Positions 33,359-45,279 of a stretch of DNA of 64,000 bases are shown in pieces (position 1 is the first letter of the stretch; each line of letters starts with the position of its first letter). The stretch covers positions 169,927,272 to 169,991,271 of the forward strand of contig NC_090450.1 of the NCBI RefSeq assembly GCF_031143425.1, given 5' to 3'. The notes below the pieces were generated by a model. The model saw only the letters and a program-made list of their open reading frames with translations, did no database searches and was not told where the DNA came from. The stretch is from Pleurodeles waltl. Lineage: Eukaryota; Chordata; Amphibia; Caudata; Salamandridae. The translations under genes were made by a program, and so were the position numbers.

Positions 33359-34370
33359 CCTACTTCTGCTTGCCAGTAGGTATAGTTAGGACCTAGTTTC
33401 CATAGGAAAAAAAATAATAGTGCTGGCTGAGAAAAAAGGGGTGTTCTAAAACACGTTTTTGCCATGCATTTTTCCCATAGGAATTTTGAACACGACTACA
33501 GCCTGAGCCACTGGACTGCAATACACCAAATTTGGCCAAAAGCTAGCTTTTGGCCCAGAAAGTGTGCTTTTTGTGTACAAATACATTCAGTAGTTTTAGA
33601 GATATTATAGTTAAAAGAAATGTAGATATTTAGGGATGCAGAGGCTCTGTGGATCCCGGAAATGTCGTGCCAATACTTTAACCAGGAAGTGTTGGCAGTC
33701 ATTTTGACACACCGCTTCAGCCAAGTCCCCCTCTCTCCCCCCCAAAAAAAAGCAAAAAAAAGAGGGCATGAGGCAAGGTCCCTCTTTCCAAAGGCTTTCT
33801 CATGTCCCGGGGACCACCACCTCCCTGGGGCTTTTACAAAAAAATGAGGGGGCTGCACAGACCCCATCTGGGGCTTTCATATGCCCCGGGGACCACCACC
33901 TCCCTAGGGCTAAATAGCACAGTAAGAAGGGGACCGTGTGGACCGCCGTCGCCGGGAACCACAACCTCCCTTGGACCATACACTACTTTTAAAACGGGTA
34001 AGGGGGCCCTCCGGTGCTGTCTCGTAGCTAAAAAGGAGGTGGAAACTCAGGCCTCCCTCTTGGAGCCGTTAATGGCCAATGGGGACCACCACCGCCAGGG
34101 CCGGCTCCTGCTACGTCCCAAGGTGCCCACTCCATGGGAGATAGCTTTGTGATCAGCAGGAGCTGTGACAGCTCCTGCCAAGCAAAAGCAAACACTCAGC
34201 ACCCAGCAAATGCAGTCATGTGGGCAAGCTAACAGATGAAATATTGCTCCCACATGCAGGCAGCTGCCTATTTAGCAGCTCCCTGTATGCAGGAGCAATG
34301 CCGGTTCCTTCAGGAGGCAGGGAGCTGGCGGGAACCTCGGGGCCTTGAGGCTCCCCCGCAGTCCCATCTA
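33359..34370 (+). repeat. Composite repeat R2, copy B
   Basis: The second copy of the family at 30440. It includes ACCAGGAAGTGTTGGCAG at about 33682 and three GGGACCACCACCTCCC-type phrases (33820, 33890 and 34080 regions). It follows R3 directly, so R3-R2 may be one larger composite element. Confidence 0.65.
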
Positions 34371-35523
34371 ATGAAGACGTTGGAGAAGCAATAACATTGG
34401 CAAAGTTACAAACACACAAGATCACTGTAGACATTTCCTCAGCCTCCTTTACATAGCTGTAGTACAGGAGATATACTATACGTTTACCCAACGAGATAGC
34501 CCTTACTAATTAGCCAGTAGAAAGTGCTCCCATTGGGTAGACATTTTGCACAAAAAGGAACCTCTTGGAGAAAAACACAGGGTAGGATTCATTCTGGCAA
34601 AATGAACCTCAATGGGAAGCACTTACAAATCTAAACAAAGCAGGTGCCCGAGTTGAAGATCCACTTTTGTAAAGTACCAATCACCCTAACTTCTTGTGCA
34701 TAGCCAAGGCAAAACAAGTTGTTTTCTCTGCATTTCCTTCTTGAAATGTTCTCTGCAATCCTTGATTGAGGTGTGACAAGTGAGTTATTTCTTGTCTTCT
34801 GCTGCTGAGACCGGAGATCATGTTCTCCCTTTTAAAAACTTCAAGTCTGCAAAACAGCCTATACGGCCCTTCCCATATACATTAGTGGCATGCAATGTCT
34901 TCCTACCCTTTTCCCAGGATGATGGACAGCTTACTAAAAGGCCCCCCAGCATGTTTCCCACCGATTTTTGGAAACATGTTCTTGATGCACAGGAATATGA
35001 TTGCATCTCTACTATACAAAGAAGCACTTACTTCTGTAAAGTCCAAATCATCCTCATGTCTTGCGTGTGGCCAAGGCAACGCAAGTGTGTTTTCTCTGCC
35101 TTTCCACCTTGAAAAGTTATCTGTAATCCTTGATGGAGGTGTGACGAGTGAATTCTTTCTTGTCTTCTTCTGCTGAGACCAGAGATTGTGTTTTCCTAGC
35201 AGTTCCACCTTGAAAAGTGACCGCAAATCATTGATGGAGGTGTCTGCATTGTTGCTCTTTCGAGCGCATTATCTTATGTGCTGATACTACAAGCATGTAA
35301 CATGACCAAGCGGTCCCGCCCCCATATACATTAGTGGTATGTAACATCTTCTCGACTTTTTCCTAGTGTGATGAATAGCTAACTAAAAGCCCACCACCCT
35401 ACGCACTGCAACCCCCACTCCCCCCCCCCCCCCCCCAAGTGCATTTCTCGCTGATTTGGAGACGTGTTCTTGATGCACAGGAAAATGATCACATCTCCCC
35501 CAAACAAAGAAGCACTTTATGCA
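34371..35523. repeat. Imperfect internal duplication, otherwise unrecognised
   Basis: Two phrases recur about 350 bp apart: a TCTTCTGCTGAGACC.GAGAT block (near 34795 and 35164) and TGATGCACAGGAA.ATGAT (near 34984 and 35473). This suggests an old tandem duplication of a non-coding repeat. A poly-C run lies at about 35419-35437. No gene is supported. Confidence 0.45.
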
Positions 35524-35560
35524 TGTTGTGGGGTTGGGTGGTTAACAGGAGTAGACCAGG

Positions 35561-36629
35561 TCGGGAAACATCCTTTTTTACGACTTTTGTTTTACGAAAG
35601 TCGTGGTTAACGAAAGCGCAACAACGCTTTTTTTTAACCACGACTCCGTTATTTTGTGCCTTAACTACGTATGTTCTGAACAACAAACATGCATGGTTAA
35701 GGTACAACGAAGGGAGTTGGCGAAGGAGGACGACGCAGGTGACAAGGGGTTGACTAAGGTAAGTGGTGGCTTTAGGTTTTGGGGAGGGGGTGGGGGTTTT
35801 TAGGTTTTGGGGTGGGGGTGGGGGGGTGGGGCGTTTTTGGTTTTGGGGAGGGGGTGGGGGTTAGGGGGTTTTAGGTTTTGGGGTGAGGTTGGGGGGGTGG
35901 GGCGTTTTTGGTTTTGGGGAGGGGGTGGGGGTTAGGGGGTTTTAGGTTTTGGGGTGAGGTTGGGCAGTTTTGTTTTTGGGGAGGGGTGGGGGTTTAGGGG
36001 TTTTTAGGTTTTGGGGTGGGGTTGGGGGTGGGGCGTTTTTGGGGAAGGGTGGGGGTTAGGGGGTTTTAGGTTTTGGGGTGGGGATGGGGGGTGGGGCGTT
36101 TTTGGTTTTGGGGAGGGGGTGGGGGTCAGGGGGTTTTAGGTTTTGGGGTGGGGTTGGGGGGTGGGGCGTTTTTGGTTTTGGGGAGGGGGTGGGGGGGTCA
36201 GGGGGTTTTAGGTTTTGGGGTGGGGTTGGGGGGTGGGGCGTTTTTGGTTTTGGGGAGGGAGTGGGGGGTCAGGGGGTTTTAGGTTTTGGGGTGGGGTTGG
36301 GGGGTGGGGCGTTTTTGGTTTTGAGGAGGGGTGGGGGGTCAGGGGGTTTTAGGTTTTGGGGTGGGGTTGGGGGGGGTGGGGCGTTTTTGGTTTTGGGGAG
36401 GGGGTGGGAGTCAGGGGGTTTTAGGTTTTGAGGTGGGGTTGGGGGGGGGGGTGAGGGATATAGGGTGAATGGTGCCTATTAGTAATGGTTTTATCAGGAA
36501 TGCCTTTACAACGAAATATTGTTGTTAAGGCATTCGTGGTAAAATCATTAGTAGTAAGAACGAGGTCGGTGTTCCGACCTCGTTGTTAAGGCAGTCGTTG
36601 TTTTTAAAGTCGGTGTTCCGTGTATAATC
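35561..36629. mobile_element. Palindrome-ended element carrying a G-rich minisatellite
   Basis: It begins TCGGGAAACATCC and ends GGTGTTCCGTGTATAATC, loosely inverted, and is flanked by GACCAGG at 35554-35560 and 36630-36636 (7 bp, 8 with one mismatch). It splits an R3 copy whose left edge (GGGTTGGGTGGTTA) ends at 35560 and whose right part resumes at 36637. Near its ends are strong foldbacks (GTCGTGGTT facing AACCACGAC; GAGGTCGG facing CCGACCTC). It encodes nothing and its superfamily is unknown. Confidence 0.6.
35765..36455. repeat. G-rich minisatellite, about 71-bp unit
   Basis: About ten units contain GTTTTAGGTTTTGGGGTGGGG, GGGGCGTTTTTGG and GGGGAGGGGGTGGGGG. The last four units are spaced 71 bp apart, earlier ones 58-75 bp. 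Runs of four or more G recur every few bases, which gives dense G-quadruplex potential on the plus strand. Gly/Phe/Trp-rich frames are artefacts. Confidence 0.9.
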
Positions 36630-36636
36630 GACCAGG

Positions 36637-36980
36637 CCCTGCGGACAACCCCACCATGCACTGTCGAAAGTCATGCATGGTGATGGTTGGATTAACGTAA
36701 AGTAATGAAAATTACTTAGTGTTAAAAAAACACATAGACATTCACTGAAAAAAACAGAGGTTGCATGGACTTTTTAATTAGGAAATCAAATTAAAAAAAA
36801 CAAAGGAATTCACTTACAAAACCAAAGGTTAAGGGACATTATAGTTAGGCTCACATTTCAAACATTCTAAATCATACAGCAGTTATAGTTAGTTATTTCA
36901 AGTAACTATAACTTGTGCCGTATGGCAACTATAACTTGTGCCCTTGCTATCCTAAAATTACCCTTGCCACCCAAACACTC

Positions 36981-37028
<48 letters not shown>
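36637..37028 (+). repeat. Dispersed repeat R3, copy 2, ending in (TA)n
   Basis: Homologous to 32744-33358 and interrupted upstream by the G-rich element. It ends in about 23 TA steps at 36983-37028, the counterpart of the shorter TA run at 33339-33356. Confidence 0.7.
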
Positions 37029-37032
<4 letters not shown>

Positions 37033-37079
37033 CTTATCTCAAAAATACTTATTTTTACAAGTAACATTTTACCACGCAC

Positions 37080-37256
37080 ACACTTTTGCCATTCATGCCT
37101 TTACAACAAAATTCGCTGTAAAGGCATCTGTGCTAAAGGCATACTTGAGCTAAAAAATGTTTTTGTAAAAACAGTTGAGGTAAAGACTGTTTCATTGTAA
37201 AGCTTTCGTTGTAAAGGCATTTGTGGTTTAGCCAGCATTATAAACGAGGTTTCCCG
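37080..37256. repeat. Relic related to the palindrome-ended element
   Basis: It contains ATGCCTTTACAAC, GTAAAGGCATTTGTGG and, at its end, AACGAGGTTTCCCGA. These resemble the right-hand part and inverted terminus (TCGGGAAAC) of the element at 35561. A solo or deleted family member is the likely explanation. Confidence 0.45.
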
Positions 37257-39859
37257 ATAGTGATTGACTTGTATGAATAAGACAGCTACAAAACTTTTGT
37301 AGATACATATTACTGCTAGTCTCTACATACAAGACTCTAGAAATACCTATCATTGGTAGAGTGACTTCTTCCGGAAGATAGTCTGCTTGTCTTGATAATG
37401 GATATCATAATAGTGACTCAGCAAGCAATTGTTTATTTAGACCATAAAAATTAATCATTGAATGTGTGGAAGTGAACATCCATGTTTGGATGTTGAAGTG
37501 ACACCCTTTATGATTTGCATGCTCAAACAGAAGCATAGTCATTTGACATTGTTTCTTTGCACTTTCAACGAAAAGAGATATTTAGGGCATATTTTTTGTT
37601 TTTCATTCTCTGGTATCTTGAGACGGTGAGGTCAGTGCCAGACACCTGTGCAACCTACATACAGCAAGGACTTGTGTTGATCTCAAGTAACAGCCTAAGG
37701 TTTTGTAACCTACTATCGGAAATGAACTCTTGTCTGACTGCTGGTGCTTTGATGTGTTTGTCTCTTTGGCAAATACAAATGACAAAAAAGTAATTAATAG
37801 GACAGTGTGAAGTATGAACAATTATTGCTGGTAGGTGATGCATACATTATTAGTTACTAGTCTGGCCTGCTGGGTTTGGAAATGTTTGTTGAGGCAGCCC
37901 TCAAAATATGGTTGGTTTCAAACCAATATATAAGGTACCCCCTGCAGTACATTATAAGGATACTGCAAGTCACTGGGGAGTTCTGTGACCATATAGAGGA
38001 ACAAGACTGAAGGTCCAATTTTGTTTATAAAGCTATGGAACCCTGAGGGATTATAATAAGGAAATAATAATATTATTTATAACAAGGAAACTAGAGACTG
38101 GCTTTTGTGCAAGCTCCAGTGGATTATATGTTTCTCACATGGCTGAAGTGAAGGGACGTGTACTGTAATTTAAGAAGTCCAGATCATCACCACCTGAAGG
38201 AATGGGGGGGAGACGAGGAGGAGAAGAGCAAGCAAAGCAGCACACTATGTGTTAATGAGATTAATATTAGCACAGATTCAGACCATTTGTTTAAAAAACA
38301 AAAGTAAATAAACTGCATCAATAACGTCTCATGATGTGCCAACAAAACCAAGTTCAGAGCTAGTAGGGAGACTCTCTCTTTTTCACCAGAAGATGCTTAA
38401 CATTTGTAGTAATTTACACTTTTGTAGGAAGTCCCAACTTCCATTATTTTCTATATGCTGTAAAAGTGGTTGGCCATATTAGTGCCGGACACACTACAAA
38501 AGTGTAAGGTACCACAAAAGTGCAGATTGTGAATACTGAAAAGCAGTAAACACGCTATTCAAACGTGTAAGTTACCTTTCTGAATCAGGCCCTTATTTTT
38601 TGTCAGCCATCGGTCTGAAGTTTGTCTTGACACAGACCACTGTCCAGCATTTCTACAGACGAAGAATGTTTAGTCATGTTATATCAAAACCCATGCTTGC
38701 ATGGCATGGTCTAATACAACAAATAGCTGACCTGTAACTACATGGGTACAGCTAGTCACGAAACCATCAAATTCAGAACACCTCTTTTGAGAAAATTAAA
38801 AAATTAATCTGTATCTTTTTGTCCAGGTACTACTGCTCCTGCCAAACTTTCAAAAAGTCGAAATCCTTCATAAAACCACGGATTCGTTTGTAAGTCTCAC
38901 CTAAGCTTTTAAAATGTTTGCTTTCAGGAGATTTCTTTTGATTATTGGCATGAGCAGTTGGTGAAAGTCCACACCTTTAATATCAGGGTGTGGATGTAAG
39001 GTCGTTTCCTCCATTAGTGTTCTCTAGGCTATTAGGCATAAGACCCCTGAGATAGTATGCTTTGTTTTTCAAGATCAATCTCAAAGATTGCTGCCATTTG
39101 TCATGTGACTGACATTTAATATAAACACTAGAATGAATACACTACTCACATGAGCTGACTAGAGTGCCAGTACTTTTGAAAGGACTTTGTAGCTTGTAGA
39201 TGCAGAAAATGCATTGGTATCAAAAGACTTGACAAAGGCACAGATGGCAAAACCCATGAAGGAATCTAATCCCAAAAAGTGTTGATTTACAAAGAGTAGC
39301 AAATGACTTTTAGCAGTTTTCCTTGATTCGAGATTACCCTTGTTGCAAACCGGTGAACATGTGTGCAAACAATGGCTCAAGTATATTTTATTAGTGTACA
39401 CATGAGTGTTGAAACTCATGCCTAGGATACTGTTATCAGACAATGGAATATCACATTAGTGTTGACGAACCTGGAAGGTATTTCCCGTGCATTGTAAGAC
39501 GCATATCAATTCTTACTACTTCACTTACGAAGGCAGTGATGGAAAGTAAAAGCAACCATTCTGAAGGTTCAGATGCAAATATTTATTTTCATTTGTTGCT
39601 CAGCAATGAGCAGATTGCCCGTTGTGTATTGTTGCTGGTGGAACACAGGGAAATTTCTGGTGATTAGCTAAAAATGTGCATTTTGTGACATGGAAATGTC
39701 TGTCGATTAGATAGAAATGTGCATTGTGTGCAGAGGGACACAATTTACGCAAAGCATACTATCACTGTACAGAAGACCAGCACCTCATTTGCAGCTGTAT
39801 TTTAATGTTCTCTGTTTACATTGTTTGGGATGTAAGGCATCAGTTTTGTCATCCACCAG
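37257..39859. other. Unrecognised sequence, candidate intron 1 end
   Basis: No supported gene. The segment 38400-38595 ends in TTTCTGAATCAGGCCC, which resembles the inverted terminus style (GGGCCTGATT) of the palindromic MITE at 54621, but no second terminus is clear. A polypyrimidine-containing acceptor ends the stretch at 39859. Confidence 0.4.
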
Positions 39860-39938
39860 GTACCAAACATTTTCCCAGAATACTTGGAGGAATTAGAAGA
39901 GAAGAAACCTCTTTTAGTTCATCACCTGAAGTAAACAA
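39860..39938 (+). CDS. Candidate coding exon 2 of the unrecognised host gene
   Basis: The acceptor is CAGTTTTGTCATCCACCAG and the donor is AACAA followed by GTAAGT. The exon is 79 nt. Entered in phase 1 it is open throughout (TKHFPRILGGIRREE near its start, SSSPEVN near its end) and leaves 2 nt, which fits the next candidate exon at 49967. In the alternative phase-0 frame it reads VPNIFPEYLEELEEKK and then stops. The first frame is preferred because it agrees with both neighbours. No domain is recognised. Confidence 0.5.
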
Positions 39939-42770
39939 GTAAGTAATATTCAGTATATGAGTGTGTGGACTGCAGCAGATATCTGCACTAAAATGTTTGT
40001 CATGTGTAAAGTTTATCCACATGACATATAGAAATCGATGATCCTGCACAAATTATACCCCTTTCTTCCATTATTGTGATGTTCAAACATTTATCTATTT
40101 TTAATGCATGATATTGTTACCTGTCTTCGCTCCACGTCGATCTCCACCATGCTTAACACTTACCCACATGTAAAAAGTAGGAATTTATTTGATACAATTA
40201 CATTATATGACTCAGATTGTAATTATGGAAATAAATGTTTACTTTTGGAAGCGAAAATCCCTTCCAGGTGCAAATTAGGGACAACTATCCTGATCTGCAT
40301 TAAGGGAAAGTGTAGCTGTTCTTAAGCCTTGTTCACAAAGATTTTGCTGTGAGTAGTGTTGCATAAACTGAGTCTCTGGCTCAACTCTACAAGGTTTGTT
40401 TTCACACCCAGGTGTGACACGAGTAAACTTAGTTCATTGCACCAGCGCTGAAGGTGAAAGACAAGTTATTGTAACCCTGCAGTGTCCCACCCAGTACATA
40501 TAGGAGGTGGTGCCAATCCTTTTTGGGTTACTATCGTGGAGCAGTGGTAATCTGAATGATCATCATTAATGATTTACACACTCAAGATCACTAGAAACAA
40601 AATATGTATTTCAACATAGTTATTTTAAAATAGTTTTTTTTTTTAAATGTCAAGATCTAGTGCACATAATATTGGTAACATTACAGAAGATAATAAAAAG
40701 CAGCTAAGCTTTCGATAACAGTGAAAACAGGGAAAACTCATAAGATCACAATGTATAGCCCTTCAGCCCTCACTGTGCTATTTCTAACCACTACTGTAGT
40801 TGGAGCGGATGAATAAATAATAAGTCTGAGTTTCAGAGGTGTTGCGCCTACCTGGACTGCAGGATTTTGTTGTCTGTTTGGAATAGCTGAGGTTGTGTCT
40901 ACGAGAGAACACAATCCTGGCACCAGTTTGTGCAGAATGGAATGCTTTGCAGAGCCTCAGGGAGTGTTGCTGAAGGCGTCTTCAATCACGAAGGAGTCTG
41001 GTGATATGCTCATCTGGATCTGCGATCTGTGCCTTTGATCAGGGTGACGTTTCCCTTCTAACAAAGTGGTCAGGTAGTATTATATATAGTATCTTCTCTG
41101 AAATAGAATCTGCTATGTCACCTTAGGAATGTTTTGACATGAGCATATACCTAATTGGATATGCCCATCAGGTAAAAATTGTCAACGTAGACTCCATTAT
41201 TTGGGTTATGGTTGTTAGGTTACCTTGAAATTGGCACCTGTCCCAGACTGATGTCCTCTGGGGGGTTTGTTGATGTCTATATCTGAATATCTTGACACTT
41301 TCACCATTCTTGTAAAGATAGACACAGACTACATCTGCATCAAAGGCAGACATGTTGATTCTGCATAATTTGCTAAAAAATGTCAGCCTCAATTGTCAAA
41401 GATGGCAGCCTCCATCGTCTAAGATGGTGACATCCATTACCTAATTACCTAGGAGGGATTTGTGGCCAAAGATAAACAAGCTGAACAGGCAAAATAAAAT
41501 GGAGACTGTAGCTGAAACGGGAACCTGTCCTGTATGTGTTTAAGATTCTAAAACTAAAATTAAGAGTCCTAAAAGCAAGTGATTAAAATGATAGAATTAT
41601 GGAGGCGAACCGTCATAAGATTTATGACATTACTGTAATAACTTCTAAGCTAAATAGTCACTAAATTGTCACTGAATGTGTTTTGATAGATCTTGCTTAT
41701 CAGGCATATTCATTAAGAAAAAGCACATGTCAGAAACGTGCATTTGATGTAATATCAATTCATCACTTGTTATATGTTCAATAACACATCTTCAGACTGA
41801 AATGAATAAGGGTTCTCTACTCTAGAAGACATGATCTTTCCAACAGTAGATTGCTAGTGTTCCTTGCTAAACTGTAAATAACAGGAGTACGTCAGGATTA
41901 CTCCTGGTTTAGCACTGGAATTTTGTAGTACGCTGCGAATACTACAAGAGTAAGCCACATAAGAATGTTTTTTTAATTGTGCCCCTTGTGGTTTAGAATA
42001 AGACATATTGATTGTCAAAAATATAGTATCTTCTCCATCTGTCACTGTATCACATGGTAAATTTACATTAGCAGAAGGGGAGATGTAGTGCCCGCAGAAC
42101 CTTTTTAGGTCACTATTGTTGGCCTTGGTATAGTGAGATACAACAGTTCTCACATGAAAGGGAATCACAGTCACTTGGTGTCAGCTGTCACCTTTGCCCT
42201 AGCACATAGTCACAAATGGTGTCTTTAGCACTGCTAAGTCAAACATAAGAGAAAAGCACCTGACTGGCAATTAGAGGACAAAGATGGATTCTGTCACCAC
42301 ATAGTCCATGATAACCACTTTATGATTTAACGGTTCTTGAATTACAGATATGTCAAATTAGTATTTTTGTTCATTCAGAGATGTTTTTAGCTTTAATTAG
42401 CTACCCCTTGTATTGTACCATGCCTTGCCAGATCTTACGTTTTTTCTTCCTGTATTAAATCTCCTGTTTCCTGGTCTTCCCACTAACTTTGTTTTACTGC
42501 AGTCAACATATATGCAGAAGTTGTTTGTTCTTTCCTCATCTTCATTGATAAATTTGAATTTGTGATACAGATTTTATTGTTAGTGGTCCTGCACTCGTAA
42601 CTTTGTCTATCACTGGTTCTTGGATGTTTTATGGATGGGCAATCATCAACAACAAATTTGTGGGAAAACGTTCCACAATATCCTTCCCTTTTCAGATGGT
42701 AGAATACACTGTTTTATACCCCATGTTAATAATAAATTATGTTCTTAAAACTTTTGCATTGAAGTATACA
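39939..42770. other. Unrecognised sequence, candidate intron 2
   Basis: No supported gene or named repeat. Two AAGATGG phrases at about 41400-41425 and scattered AT-rich tracts are the only internal structure I note. Minus-strand frames at 41168-41392 and 41854-42174 have no recognisable motif. Confidence 0.4.
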
Positions 42771-42862
42771 AAAAATGATAGATGGCATGCTTGAATCAAT
42801 CTCAGCCTCTGGTAATATGCAAATCAGTTTTGACCCTGCTCCAACAGTCCAGGCCAAGCGGT
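42771..42862 (-). repeat. Satellite-2-like fragment with octamer
   Basis: ATGCTTGAATCAATCTCAGC, then GGTAAT joined directly to ATGCAAATCAG (octamer 42817-42824) and CCCTGCTCCAACAGTCCAG, match the central part of the units at 28784-29692 with an internal deletion between the two blocks. The hammerhead part is absent. Confidence 0.75.
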
Positions 42863-43645
42863 CAGCCTTACCTCTTTTGCATCACGACTGAAAGACAGTA
42901 GATTGTTTAAAGGATGATTGAGGAAAGCTCTTGATGCTTTTTTTTTCTTCTTCAAATAAACATTTGATTCTTTTACATACATCTTCCATAACAGATCAAT
43001 GACATCGAACTCTTCAGTATATACAAATCGTTCAGGTGACATGGTAGTACAGTGTCAGACATCTCCATTGGAAAGTTCATGTTGAATAAGTGCAACCACA
43101 CATCACATGTCCATCCAGCGTGTGGTATTCTCAATTAGACAAGTCAGTTACCAAAGGACCTCCCTCCCATCCGCTAGTTGTGGTAAAGAGAAGCAGCAGG
43201 GAAGACGACAGCACCAGGCCCACTGTGAGGGCTAATGTACACTAAGAGGAGTTAAGATGCAACAACACCTCAGAAACCTGGGAAACAACCAAAAAGGCAT
43301 GTGTGTACCCAAAAAAAAGAAAAAAACATCAAGCGGGACAGCTGAAACGGGTTTCGGGCTGTAGTGAAAGTACACTAAAGGATGGAAGGGAAGGAGGACA
43401 AACATAGTGGCTTAGCAAATGGGGAAGAGGTGTGCGGCCAGTGAAAGCAACACCCCAGCTCCTCCTACTGAGGCATGAATGGGATTGCAATGGGATTGGA
43501 GATCTGAAGAGCATTTTAATGTGATCTGTCAGCAGACCCTGTAAACCACATGAGCAGCCTGAATCTGGACAAGCAGAGGTATCCTGGATCATTTATTATC
43601 ATAGTTGACATGTTTACAAGGTTTATTTTTTAATGCAGAATGTCA

Positions 43646-43841
43646 GCTAGAGACTTCTAGCTGCAGGTTCCTTGCCTTTGATTTCCCCAGGCATCAGGCT
43701 AGATCCAAAAACATTTGCTGAGCAATACCCCTTGCCCGTGCTGTTGGGTGGCTCCATTTGGCTCTGCTTGGCGTGATTGGTGCCAGAAGTGACGCCTCAG
43801 TCACCTATATAGGTGCCACCCAGGCGCGCAGGTGTCAGTTC
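43646..43841 (+). repeat. DIRS left inverted terminal repeat
   Basis: It reads CTAGAGACTTCTAGCTGCAG, then CTTTGATTTCC, GCTGAGCAATACCCCTTGC, GGGTGGCTCCATT, CACCTATATAGG and GTGTCAGTT. Each block is found in the same order on the complement of 48779-48968 at roughly 80 percent identity by eye. Confidence 0.88.
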
Positions 43842-43950
43842 TTTCCTTTCCACGCCAGTTAGTGCAGATCCGGAGAGAGCTACCCCTCTCTTACTTTTTG
43901 ACAGGCCTTTTTTTGAATTTTTGCCGAGTTTTTCTTTGAGTGTGTCAAGG

Positions 43951-44700
43951 ATGTCATTGAGAAAGGCTGGGCACAAACCACGTGGCGCCTGTCACCGCAC
44001 CATCTCGGTTACGGACCCCCATCTCGTTTGCCTCTGCTGCCTCGAGTGCGAATACAACTCTAAGTCATGCTTGGACTGCTGGAGCTATTGTGCCAAAGGC
44101 TTTGAGGGAGCGGTCCCTAAATCTGCTTGCAGCTCGGCAGTCGGCCACACCTGCACGTGCGACTCCTAGAAGGTCCAGGTCAAGAAGGAGGTCATGGGAC
44201 CATTCCAGGAGCCCCAAGGCCTGTTCGTCCCATTCGAGGTCCCCAGGACACTCTGGGAAGAGGCACAAGAAGAAGTCCAAGATGACTTTGACTCCACTTT
44301 GTCCGTCGGCCGATGAGATGAGTGGGGAACAACGGCATTCCTGGCACGGCTCTGCAGAGCCGTTGCTCAGTTCAACTCTGCTCATCCCCCTTTTTACGGG
44401 AGCCAGATCGACACCCACTCAGATAAGAGTTTTATGAGGTCATGTGTTGAGTCTTTGAGCAGGCCGACCCCTCTGGCGTGCCTTCCGACCCTGCAAGGTC
44501 GGAGGAGGCCCCAACTAATTCCACTCCGGAGGCTTCGGTCTCTGCTCTGGTGGGGTCTCATGGATCCGATTCTGGATCCAGACCAGCGCCAGTCGTATCC
44601 AGGTGACCTTCTCCAGTCCCAGTCCCGATATGCCCGGTGCCGCCGAGCCCACTTGCGGCGTGAGCCCCATTATGATTCCAGGTGATCCGGAACGGCTTAG
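43951..44700 (+). pseudogene. DIRS Gag-like ORF, frameshifted
   Basis: The frame starting MSLRKAGHKPRGACHR carries DPHLVCLCCLECEYNSKSC and CLDC, the Cys/His cluster usual in DIRS Gag proteins. It then shifts to the next frame, where ALRERSLNLLAAR and an Arg/Ser-rich basic tail (RRSRSRRRS) follow. Conserved text continues in pieces to about 44700, where Pro/Ser-rich sequence leads to the pol region. Confidence 0.65.
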
Positions 44701-45279
44701 TAAGGTGCAGATTCCGGCACCAACAGGTGGCTTAGGTACGACTGACTCGTTAGGCACAGCAATTGCATCGACAGCAGCCTTACGGTGCCATGCCTGGTTG
44801 AGAACCTTTGATTTTTTTTGGGTGTGTTCATGCAAACCTTATGGACATGCCCTTCGATGGCACTCCGCCTGTTTGGCGAAAAAGGTAGACTTGGCGCTGG
44901 AACGCTTTAAGGAGTCCTGGGCTACAACCACGTACTTGGGCCTCTCAGCAACCCCTTGTCCACTGTCTGCTTTTCACCCCTTTCGTGGCTATGGAAGGGG
45001 CGTGGCACCGTGTCAGCCATATGCCATCCGGCGTCCTGCACAACCACCCCAGGGTCCAAGAGGACAAGGTCACGGTGCCTTCAGATCTAGAGGGCCTGCA
45101 GGCCAGAAGTCATCCTCCATCCGCTCTCCCGATGCTACAGCCTCAAAGCCTTCCTAGTTTGGATCTGCAGGAGCATGCTGGCCCAGTTGGAGGGAGAATA
45201 CACCACCATCTCCTCCACTGGCAGTCCATAACGTGGGATGCATGGGTACTGCAGATCATCAAAAAGGCAATGCCCTGCC

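Noticed and set aside
36073..36431. Gly/Phe/Trp-rich open frames
   Set aside because: They are translations of the G-rich minisatellite in two frames.
41854..42174. 107-codon minus-strand frame with several Cys and N-glycosylation-like sites, considered as an endogenous viral glycoprotein scrap
   Set aside because: No flanking LTR, pol or other viral motif; a single frame without homologous features is insufficient.
43813..44169. Independent host gene with Cys-rich protein
   Set aside because: It sits inside the DIRS termini in the place and with the Cys/His pattern of a DIRS Gag.
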